Shown piece after piece: positions 8,347 through 14,907 of a stretch of 16,806 bases of DNA; position 1 is the stretch's first letter; each line of letters begins with the position of its first letter. Origin of the DNA: Limisphaerales bacterium (GTDB lineage Bacteria; Verrucomicrobiota; Verrucomicrobiae; Limisphaerales; UBA11358); the NCBI GenBank assembly GCA_003152145.1, contig PLZL01000123.1, positions 1-16,806 on the forward strand. Reading direction: 5' to 3'. The notes under the pieces are model-generated. The model was not told the origin of the DNA. It saw nothing but the letters and a program-made list of their open reading frames with translations, and did no database searches. Position numbers and translations under genes: made by a program.

Positions 8347-8363
8347 GGCCACATGGCGTGGCC
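8347..8363 (+). promoter_or_regulatory. SECIS-like hairpin, selenoprotein 3
   Basis: GGCCAC (8347-8352) pairs perfectly with GTGGCC (8358-8363) around loop ATGGC (8353-8357). One more C-G pair (8346-8364) can extend the stem. The loop starts 20 nt after TGA 8330-8332. Stem bases are almost entirely different from the other two hairpins while loop and spacing are identical. The 3' arm contains a possible GTG start (8358) of the next gene. Confidence 0.75.
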
Positions 8364-8375
8364 GCCCCATCCCTC

Positions 8376-9263
8376 ATGGAATGTTCTGCGCCAAATTGTC
8401 CGCCGCGTCCGGTTGCCGCACTCGGCAGGAAACTGTCGCGCCTTCGGCCCTGGGTGCAAACCGGTTTTCTCGGTGTGTGGCTTGCGCCGGTGGGCCGGTG
8501 GCTGCACGGCATTCCCGGATGCGTGTTTCATTGTTACTCGTGTCCCTTGTCGGCGTTTGCCTGTCCCGTTGGCGTGGCGGCAAATTACGCGGCCCTGCTG
8601 CCGGTGGTGTGGGAAGTGCCCTATTTGCTGATCGGTCTGCTGGTGTTCGTCGGCGCGGCCAGCGGTTCGCTCGTCTGCGGCTGGGCCTGTCCGTTCGGGT
8701 TTCTCCAGGATTTGCTGGGCAAAATCGTTCCCCGGAAGATTTTGCTGCCGGGTTGGGCCGGCTATTTCCGCTACGTGGTGCTGGTGGGCTTGGTGATTCT
8801 GCTGCCGATGATTCTTGGATTCAGAGGCATTCCCTTTGAGAAACAGGTGATTTCCATCTGCCGGCTTTGTCCGGCGGGCGCACTGGAAGCCGGCCTGCCC
8901 TATTCCGTTCAAAGTTACATGGCCGGCCATGGCTGGGTGATGAGCTGGACCAAATCGCTGATTCTGCTGGCGTTCCTCGCCGCCGCGCTTTTCGTTCATC
9001 GTCCCTGGTGCCGGATGTTTTGTCCGCTCGGCGGCTTTCTGGCGCTGTTCAACCGGTTCAGCCTGTTTCATCTCCGCTACAATCCCAAGGAATGTGTCGA
9101 GTGCAATCTCTGCCGCAGCCGGTGTTCGATGGGCGTGAAGGTGGACCAGAAGGTGAACGTGTCTGGTTGCATCCGCTGTCTCGAATGCACTACCTGCGGC
9201 GCGATTGAGCCGTGCTTTGCCCTGCCGGAAAAGAATCCACCGCCGCCCAAGGCGACGGCTTGA
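8376..9263 (+). CDS. NapH-like membrane-bound polyferredoxin ([4Fe-4S] binding, COG0348 type)
   Basis: 295 residues from ATG 8376. GTG 8358 is an in-frame alternative but lies inside the SECIS hairpin. The protein shows the NapH/CcoG-type pattern: CYSCPLSAFACPVG, a hydrophobic helix, CGWACPFGFLQDL, further helices, CRLCPAGA, and PWCRMFCPLGGF. Two ferredoxin cysteine clusters close the C-terminus (CVECNLCRSRC and CIRCLECTTC). About five transmembrane segments are visible. Members of this family pass electrons between the quinone pool or cytoplasmic donors and periplasmic enzymes. Here the gene follows the CPTU protein by about 35 bp, suggesting the pair moves electrons to or from that selenoprotein, which is an inference. 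There is no strong Shine-Dalgarno sequence. The stop TGA at 9261 has no matching hairpin and is a genuine stop. Confidence 0.9.
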   Translation: MECSAPNCPPRPVAALGRKLSRLRPWVQTGFLGVWLAPVGRWLHGIPGCVFHCYSCPLSAFACPVGVAANYAALLPVVWEVPYLLIGLLVFVGAASGSLVCGWACPFGFLQDLLGKIVPRKILLPGWAGYFRYVVLVGLVILLPMILGFRGIPFEKQVISICRLCPAGALEAGLPYSVQSYMAGHGWVMSWTKSLILLAFLAAALFVHRPWCRMFCPLGGFLALFNRFSLFHLRYNPKECVECNLCRSRCSMGVKVDQKVNVSGCIRCLECTTCGAIEPCFALPEKNPPPPKATA

Positions 9264-9299
9264 AAATTGTTCTGGCGATGGCATGACATCGGTTTCCTT

Positions 9300-9507
9300 G
9301 ACGCGATATGTCGCGTCGGACCAAAGCGCGGATGTGTCCGCGCACTCCAAATCCGCCATCCGAATGTGCAGGGGAAACGGGTGGACTTGTCGCGCCGACT
9401 CGCCGCGGCGAAGCTTTGCGAAGACGGAAATCAGATGAAGGCGGATGGGGCGCACCCGCAAGGTGGCAAAAGACGGACTTGTCGCGCCGAAATCAGATGA
9501 AGGCGGA
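9300..9507. repeat. Repeat-rich intergenic patch: perfect hairpins and two direct repeats
   Basis: Between the polyferredoxin gene and the island (9264-9532) I see no gene. It holds two consecutive perfect 7-bp hairpins with 4-nt loops: GACGCGA-TATG-TCGCGTC (9300-9317) and GCGCGGA-TGTG-TCCGCGC (9326-9343). A palindrome TCGCCGCGGCGA lies at 9400-9411. Two words are repeated directly: GGACTTGTCGCGCCGA (9383-9398 and 9475-9490) and AAATCAGATGAAGGCGGA (9428-9445 and 9490-9507). Neither hairpin has a T-run. It resembles REP-like or degenerate intergenic repeats and borders the AT-richer island. Confidence 0.7.
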
Positions 9508-9532
9508 AGGGAACTCTTTTCCTGAATACATT

Positions 9533-10168
9533 TTACCACCTTTTCAAATCATTCTGTAAAGCGCCAAAGCCATGAGGAAATAAAATTTCCAAATTTTTAA
9601 GATTTGCCGCAAGACGTAAAGCTGCGGTTTTCATCGCTTCGGTCTCAACAGCAAGTGATGGGTGAGACGTTCCATAAAGTTCATTTTTCAGGCTCGGTCT
9701 GGTGTATGGCTGCTGGCCTGCTTTCATTCCATTGATCCAGGCCGCTTCGGTAATATGAGGATTAACGCCGCTCAGAAGCCATGCTTCAATTGTTGGCACA
9801 GCCAAGCCTAAAGCGATTTTTAGGGGAGTTTGATGCTGTCGTGGCTGGACTTGTTGCAGCACTTCATCTGCAATTCGACGCAGTTGGCAGAGACGGCACA
9901 ATGGATCACGTGCGTTTGGTGGCTCATGCGAAGCCAGATGCGGCGGAGTGCCGTTTGCATCTACGATAAACACGAACCCTGCTGCGTCGGAATGATAGTG
10001 CAATTCCCTGAGAACAGGGCGTAAGGAAATTCTGACAGTGGGCCAACCGCTACGATTTCGCAGTCCTTTGTAATCAACTGATTGAGTTTTTTTACCGAGG
10101 ATTGCTTCGGTCAGAATAGTCAGCGCAGCCTGGTCCGCCCGAGATTCTGCGAAATAGGCGACTTTCAT
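9533..10168 (-). CDS. TOPRIM-like (DUF4276-type) partner of the adjacent ATPase
   Basis: 211 residues. The start ATG 10168 overlaps the ATPase stop (shared ATGA), so translation is coupled. The N-terminus has YFAESRADQAALTILTEAIL (acidic E8), a middle strand reads FIVDANG (D near residue 70), and the ALGLAVPTIEAWLLSG segment is typical of small TOPRIM-like proteins that accompany OLD/SMC-type ATPases. Such pairs are known from anti-phage systems, where the TOPRIM protein is often the nuclease effector. Assignment to DUF4276 is from motif memory only. It has lower GC than the selenoprotein block, suggesting acquisition. Confidence 0.65.
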   Translation of the reverse strand: MKVAYFAESRADQAALTILTEAILGKKTQSVDYKGLRNRSGWPTVRISLRPVLRELHYHSDAAGFVFIVDANGTPPHLASHEPPNARDPLCRLCQLRRIADEVLQQVQPRQHQTPLKIALGLAVPTIEAWLLSGVNPHITEAAWINGMKAGQQPYTRPSLKNELYGTSHPSLAVETEAMKTAALRLAANLKNLEILFPHGFGALQNDLKRW

Positions 10169-11175
10169 GTTCCAGCCGGCACACCGCCGAGAACACCACT
10201 ATACCAGACTTCGCTTAACGGAGCGTCGCCGAGAATTTCCTCCAAATCGGTTCGATCGGAAAGACGCGAGAATTTAGATTCCAAACCCGCCTTTTCGGCA
10301 ATGACGATTTCATCCGGATGTTGCCGGAAAAGGTCGAGTAAATATGGGTTGTGCGTCGTGGCGACAACTTGAACAGGACTGCGTTTGTCCTGAGAGCCTT
10401 CGGGATAGGCCAAACGGTAAAGGGCATCACGCAAATCACGAAGCAGGCGAGGATGTAACCCACGGTCCGGTTCTTCGAGGCAGATTATGGACGGTGGATC
10501 AGGCAGGAATGCAATGGTAAGCAGTGCAAGTGCAATGAGCGTGCCTTGGGAAAGGGTGTTGGCCCTGATGATGTGATTGCCTTCACGGGTGCGGAGTGCG
10601 ATAGAACGTTGTCCCATACTTGGAGTCTCAAACAAGATTTGGTTGAATTCTGGAATCCAATGTCCCAATTGGTCGTTTAATGCTTCAAAACGCTCTGGGT
10701 TTTTATCGCGAAGCCGGTCCAGCACGCCGGGCAAACCAGCACCATTAGGCGCTAATTCCATGTCAGGCAAAAGCTGAATTGGCGCAGCGATTGCAGTCGC
10801 ATCTAGCGAGTAAATTTTAGCCCTGCTCAGCGCCTTACGAGGTTGTTCAAGTTTCTCAGTTGTTAACTGGATTGGTGGGATTGGTCTGAAAGATGGCCCG
10901 CCAAAGCTGTTGTCGCTCTGCCAAGTGACTTGAACGAGGATTTTATTCTCTTCCTCTCGCCACATGGCTGAAAGCGTGGTTTTGTTCAGAGCTGGCACAC
11001 CTACGCTGCGGCATTGCAAAAATTGGGCCTGGCCTGGTTGGCGAAGAGCAGAAAAAGCGTTAAGCGCGGTGCTCTTTCCGCTTCCGTTTGGGCCGACGAT
11101 AAGTGTAAAAGGACTGAGGGGCAGCGTTGTGTCACGCAGCGTTTTGAAATTCTCGAATTTAATTGACTCAAACAT
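10165..11175 (-). CDS. AAA/ABC-type ATPase of the OLD/SMC-like class (defence-type)
   Basis: 336 residues from ATG 11175. Walker A is at residues 28-36 (GPNGSGKST), preceded by the family-typical start FESIKFENFKTLRDTTLPL. An ABC-signature-like LSQGT follows in the second half. Walker B is SIICLEEPDRGLHPRL, and the H-loop lies in VVATTHNPYLLDLF. This is the compact chromosomal AAA_21-type ATPase arrangement (no long coiled coil) that pairs with a small TOPRIM-like protein. The downstream gene overlaps by 4 bp, so the two form one unit. A defence role is inferred from architecture and from the neighbouring restriction-type nuclease. Confidence 0.85.
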   Translation of the reverse strand: MFESIKFENFKTLRDTTLPLSPFTLIVGPNGSGKSTALNAFSALRQPGQAQFLQCRSVGVPALNKTTLSAMWREEENKILVQVTWQSDNSFGGPSFRPIPPIQLTTEKLEQPRKALSRAKIYSLDATAIAAPIQLLPDMELAPNGAGLPGVLDRLRDKNPERFEALNDQLGHWIPEFNQILFETPSMGQRSIALRTREGNHIIRANTLSQGTLIALALLTIAFLPDPPSIICLEEPDRGLHPRLLRDLRDALYRLAYPEGSQDKRSPVQVVATTHNPYLLDLFRQHPDEIVIAEKAGLESKFSRLSDRTDLEEILGDAPLSEVWYSGVLGGVPAGT

Positions 11176-11306
11176 AAAGACCGCTTAACAGGCGCAGTTT
11201 AACTGTCAGCGCGTCTCGAATCCAGCACTTTGCGCGATATTTTTCTTGCGCCTGAATTCTCGACATCCGGCTTGCTAGAGCGCAAAATGTGAACGATTTA
11301 ATTGCA

Positions 11307-13109
11307 ATGAACACGCGCTCACAAAAATACGCAGTTAATCAATATCACGTTGAGGTCGTCCTTGCTTGGGTTTTGTCGGGCGAGATCGCCATTCCGGAAA
11401 TCCAGCGGCCATTTGTTTGGGATGCAACCAAGGTGCGCGATTTGATGGACTCGCTTTATCAAGGTTTTCCAATTGGCTACCTGATTGCATGGAAAAATCC
11501 TAATGTCCGATTGAAAGACGGCACGCTTTCGGAAGGGAAAAAGATTTTGATAGACGGTCAGCAACGTGTGACAGCACTGACCGCTGCGATTCTGGGTCAA
11601 CAAGTCGTGGATCAAGAATATCGTCGTATCCGAATTAAAATTGCGTTCAATCCGATTAAAGAACAATTTGAAGTTCAGAATCCGGCCATCTTAAAGGACT
11701 CAAGTTGGCTGCCGGACATCGCCGAAATTTTTGAAAGTGATTTGGACATCTTCCGCCTCGTTGGAAATTACTGCGCGAAAAATCCGAACATTAGCCAGCA
11801 AGACGTGTTCAGCCGTGTTCAAAGTGTTCAGCAAATCAAGGGCAAGCAAATAGGGCTGATTGAACTCGATGCTGATTTGGACATTGAAACCGTCACAGAG
11901 ATCTTTATCCGCATCAACTCGAAGGGTGTCGTTCTGAGCCAAGCGGACTTTGCGATGTCTAAAATCGCCGCCAATCAAATTTACAACGGTGCTCACCTCC
12001 GAAAGTGTATTGACTATTTTTGTCATTTGGCGATTGCGCCGCAATTTTTCGAGCAATTGCGTGAACGTGATCCCGACTTTGCGGCTACGCCTGAATTTCA
12101 AAAAATGGCCTGGTTACGCAATGAAAATGATGATCTCTATGACCCCGATTATACCGATGTGTTGCGCGTAGCCTTCACGTCGGAATTTGAGCGCGGACGG
12201 TTGACCGACTTGGTTAGCCTGCTCTCTGGCCGCAATTTTGAAACAAAATCGTTTGATGAGACGATTGCCGAACAATCGTTCGCTCAATTGCGTGCTGGCG
12301 TGGAAAACTTCGGCAACGAGACCAACTTCAAACGGTTTGTAATGATTGTCCGTTCGGCTGGATTTGTGGATGCGAGTCTCCTCCGGTCGAAGAACGTGGT
12401 AAATTTTGCTTACATCCTTTTTCTCAAGCTGCGCAAGCTTGGTGCTTCTGCGGAAAAAATCGAGAGCGCCGTTCGCCGGTGGTTTGTGATGAGCATTGTC
12501 ACCGGGCGTTACAGCGGTTCTCCCGAATCGTCATTTGATTTCGACATTAAACAAATTGCTGCCCGCGGAATTGATGCAGTGTTGCAAGATCGTGAAGAAG
12601 CCGACCTGTCCGAAGCCTTCTGGTCGGCATCACTTGTTCAGGCTCTCAACACGTCCGTAGCAAGCAACCCAATCTTTCTTGTTTTTCTCGCGGCACAAAT
12701 TCGAGCCGGGGACAAAGGCTTCCTGTCGAAAGACATTTCCGTGCATGATTTGGTCACGCACAAGGGAGACATTCATCACATCTTCCCAAAGGAATATCTG
12801 AAAAAGAACGGACTGTCGAAGGGCGACTATAATCAGATTGCGAACTACGTCTATATGCAGTCGGAAATCAACATCCGCATCGGCAGCAGGTCTCCAAAGG
12901 AATATCTGGCGGACGTGAAGAAACAATGCAGCGGAGGAAATTTGAAATTTGGGCGTATTGATTCAGTGGAAAATTTGCTCGCGAACTTTAGGATGAACGC
13001 CATTCCCGAATCTGTTTTCGATATGGAACTGGCCGAGTATGAAAGCTTTCTCGCCCAGCGGCGTCGGCTGATGGCCATCAAGATTCGCGATTATTACTTA
13101 TCGTTGTAA
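11307..13109 (+). CDS. GmrSD-type (DUF262 + DUF1524) nuclease
   Basis: 600 residues from ATG 11307; GTG 11289 in the same frame is an alternative. N-terminal DUF262 signatures: GEIAIPEIQRPFVWD (about 25-39), GFPIGYLIAWK, and ILIDGQQRVTAL (about 80-91), the ParB-like DGQQR motif. The C-terminal DUF1524 HNH-type motif is DIHHIFPKEYL (about residues 487-497), followed by the NYVYMQSEINIRIG segment common to the family. GmrSD-like proteins cleave modified phage DNA in an NTP-dependent way. Here both halves are in one chain. The gene is divergent from the ATPase pair, and the 131-bp space between them probably carries both promoters, though I see no convincing hexamers. Codon use is AT-richer than in the selenoprotein block. 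Confidence 0.88.
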   Translation: MNTRSQKYAVNQYHVEVVLAWVLSGEIAIPEIQRPFVWDATKVRDLMDSLYQGFPIGYLIAWKNPNVRLKDGTLSEGKKILIDGQQRVTALTAAILGQQVVDQEYRRIRIKIAFNPIKEQFEVQNPAILKDSSWLPDIAEIFESDLDIFRLVGNYCAKNPNISQQDVFSRVQSVQQIKGKQIGLIELDADLDIETVTEIFIRINSKGVVLSQADFAMSKIAANQIYNGAHLRKCIDYFCHLAIAPQFFEQLRERDPDFAATPEFQKMAWLRNENDDLYDPDYTDVLRVAFTSEFERGRLTDLVSLLSGRNFETKSFDETIAEQSFAQLRAGVENFGNETNFKRFVMIVRSAGFVDASLLRSKNVVNFAYILFLKLRKLGASAEKIESAVRRWFVMSIVTGRYSGSPESSFDFDIKQIAARGIDAVLQDREEADLSEAFWSASLVQALNTSVASNPIFLVFLAAQIRAGDKGFLSKDISVHDLVTHKGDIHHIFPKEYLKKNGLSKGDYNQIANYVYMQSEINIRIGSRSPKEYLADVKKQCSGGNLKFGRIDSVENLLANFRMNAIPESVFDMELAEYESFLAQRRRLMAIKIRDYYLSL

Positions 13110-13221
13110 ATGCCGGCCAAGCGGGAAATTGGGTCGCTGTCCAGCGCGGCGGATGACCGGCGCTATTTTTAAATGAGCGTGCCATACAGCCGGCGTTTGC
13201 CGTCCCGGAAAAAACAAGGCT

Positions 13222-13273
13222 AAATGCTAAAGGCTGAAACACTTTGGCCATTAGCCTTCAGCCTTTAGCATTT
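13222..13273. repeat. Dispersed palindromic repeat, copy 2 (possible bidirectional terminator)
   Basis: AAATGCTAAAGGCTGAA (13222-13238) and its perfect complement (13257-13273) enclose an 18-nt spacer. The arm is 16/17 identical to that of copy 1 at 7873. It lies between the convergent DUF262 and selD genes and supplies the last codons and stop of selD (K-M-L-K-A-E-G, then TAA). An A-run precedes and a T-run follows, so it may end transcription from both sides. Confidence 0.75.
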
Positions 13274-14888
13274 TTGCCGCGTTTTCTTGATAAAACATTT
13301 TCACCGGCGCGCCGCCCATCGCAATCGCGCACCACGCCGCCTCGTCCAATTCTGCTTGAGTGATGCCCAACTCGCGCGCCCGGCGAAAATGCGCGTCGAA
13401 GCACGCTTCACACCGGCTCTGGACCACCAGGCTGAAGAGAATCAATTCCTTGGCCTCTTCATTCAACGCGCCCGACGCCTGCGCCGCGCGCATCATGGCA
13501 CCGAAAGCCCTCTGTGTTTCGCCGACAGAACTTGGCGCGGCTTGGTCGTTGAAGACATCCGCGCAGCAGCCTTCGTGGTGGGCGGGAGAATTTTTCGTTG
13601 GTGTTTTCATGGTATCAATTTCGTGTGGTTGAATGGCTGGATTTGATTTTGAAATTTCGACCGGCGAAAGAAAAATTTGTCCGGTGTCGTCGGCAACAAT
13701 TTTGCCGATGACAAAACTGCCCGCGCCGCGCCGGGTCAGGGATTGCCGCAGCATTTCCAGGCGCTCCGGCGGAACGGCGATCAGCAGTCCGCCGGACGTC
13801 TGCGCGTCGAAGCCCAGATCCACCGCCGCCTCATCCACGCCCGGCGCAATGTGGATGGCATCGCCGACATACTCGCGGTTGCGCTCAATCGCACCGGGAA
13901 TCACGCCCTGCCGCAAGGCGTCCAGCGCGCCGTCGAATGCCGGCAGCGTCTCCGCGAAAATTTCCGCGCCGAGCCGGGACGCCCGCAGCATCCGCAGCAG
14001 ATGCGCGAAGAGGCCGAAGCCCGTGATGTCCGTGCAGGCCGACGCGCCCGTCTCCTTCATCGCCTCTGCCGCGTTCTGGTTCAGTGCGGCCATGGAAACT
14101 TCCGCCACCGCCATTCCGGCCGGATAATCGCGCCCGATCTGCCGGCAAAACGCCAGCACACCCGTGCCGAGCGGCTTGGTGAGGACCAGCACGTCGCCGA
14201 CATTGGGTTTTTCAAGCGCGGCAGCAACCGCCGGATCAATCAATCCGGTGATGGCAAAACCCAGTTTTATTTCGTCGTCCTTGACGCTGTGACCGCCGAC
14301 GAGCGCGACGCCGGCCTGCTTGAAAATCTCCATCGCGCCGTCAAGCATTTGGAAAATAATTTCGCCCGGCAATTTTTCGGAGGGAAACGCCAGCACGCTC
14401 AACGCCGTGCGCGGTTCGCCGCCCATCGCATAAATGTCCGAGAGACAATTCGCCGCGCAGATTTTTCCAAAGAGCCGGGGATCATCCACGCACGGCGTGA
14501 ATACGTCCACCGTCTGCACCAGGCAAAGGTCGTCTGCGATCCGGTAAATCGCCGCGTCATCGGCGGCGGCCAGCCCGGAAATCACCGCCGGATCATCCAC
14601 CGCCGGCAGGCGTCCCAGCACCGCGTCCAGATCGGCGGGCGAAATTTTCGAGGCGCAGCCGGCGTTGCGGACGAGCTGCGTCAATTTCACCTGCGAAATA
14701 TCCACCGGCTCCGGGCGTTCCCCGGCGCACGGACAAATGTTCTGTTCGCGCAGCACGTCGCAAGGACAAGGCCGCCGCACGTCGCAGATGCAATGCCCCA
14801 GCAGCTTGGATCGCTCCATCACCCGGCGGCGTTTGGCTAAATCAATTTTCATTTTGTTATTTGTAGCAGCCGACGTGAGGAGGCTCAT
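13251..14888 (-). CDS. selD: Selenophosphate synthase with Cys-rich N-terminus, fused to AhpD-like domain
   Basis: 545 residues. SelD makes selenophosphate from selenide and ATP for Sec synthesis. The catalytic pair corresponds to C78 and K81 (NAGCASKIS); the second Cys of the E. coli GCGCK motif is Ser here. DDAAIYRI, VDVFTP, LSDIYAMGG, GGHSVKD and TDITGFGL are typical of the AIR-synthase-like fold. An N-terminal extension carries three CxC pairs (C33/C35, C41/C43, C52/C54), unusual for SelD and possibly metal- or selenium-binding. Residues about 428-545 are a carboxymuconolactone decarboxylase/AhpD-like domain with C493-E-A-C496 and H500. There is no stop between the domains, but an internal ATG at 13610 could allow separate translation. 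The start used is ATG 14888, with ATG 14852 possible. It lies 19 bp downstream of selB in the same direction. Confidence 0.92.
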   Translation of the reverse strand: MSLLTSAATNNKMKIDLAKRRRVMERSKLLGHCICDVRRPCPCDVLREQNICPCAGERPEPVDISQVKLTQLVRNAGCASKISPADLDAVLGRLPAVDDPAVISGLAAADDAAIYRIADDLCLVQTVDVFTPCVDDPRLFGKICAANCLSDIYAMGGEPRTALSVLAFPSEKLPGEIIFQMLDGAMEIFKQAGVALVGGHSVKDDEIKLGFAITGLIDPAVAAALEKPNVGDVLVLTKPLGTGVLAFCRQIGRDYPAGMAVAEVSMAALNQNAAEAMKETGASACTDITGFGLFAHLLRMLRASRLGAEIFAETLPAFDGALDALRQGVIPGAIERNREYVGDAIHIAPGVDEAAVDLGFDAQTSGGLLIAVPPERLEMLRQSLTRRGAGSFVIGKIVADDTGQIFLSPVEISKSNPAIQPHEIDTMKTPTKNSPAHHEGCCADVFNDQAAPSSVGETQRAFGAMMRAAQASGALNEEAKELILFSLVVQSRCEACFDAHFRRARELGITQAELDEAAWCAIAMGGAPVKMFYQENAAKMLKAEG

Positions 14889-14907
14889 TCTAAATTCGGG
14901 AATAAAG

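Noticed and set aside
9261..9282. TGA of the NapH-like gene as another Sec codon, because ATGGC occurs nearby at 9278
   Set aside because: Only 14 nt separate it from the TGA instead of 20, and the flanking bases do not pair.
9300..9343. The two hairpins as intrinsic terminators
   Set aside because: No T-run follows either stem, and paired hairpins with neighbouring direct repeats fit an intergenic repeat better.
7873..9507. CRISPR array
   Set aside because: Repeats are palindromic or few and irregularly spaced; there are no regular spacers and no cas genes.
8145..9539. 464-codon minus-strand open frame
   Set aside because: It is antisense to the small selenoprotein and polyferredoxin genes; the translation is low-complexity (Arg/Gln/His-rich) with no domain, as expected for a GC-rich shadow.
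14646..14670. Selenocysteine in SelD itself
   Set aside because: The catalytic position is encoded as Cys (GCASK) and there is no in-frame TGA.
13677..14840. 387-codon plus-strand open frame
   Set aside because: Shadow of selD, which has clear conserved motifs on the opposite strand.
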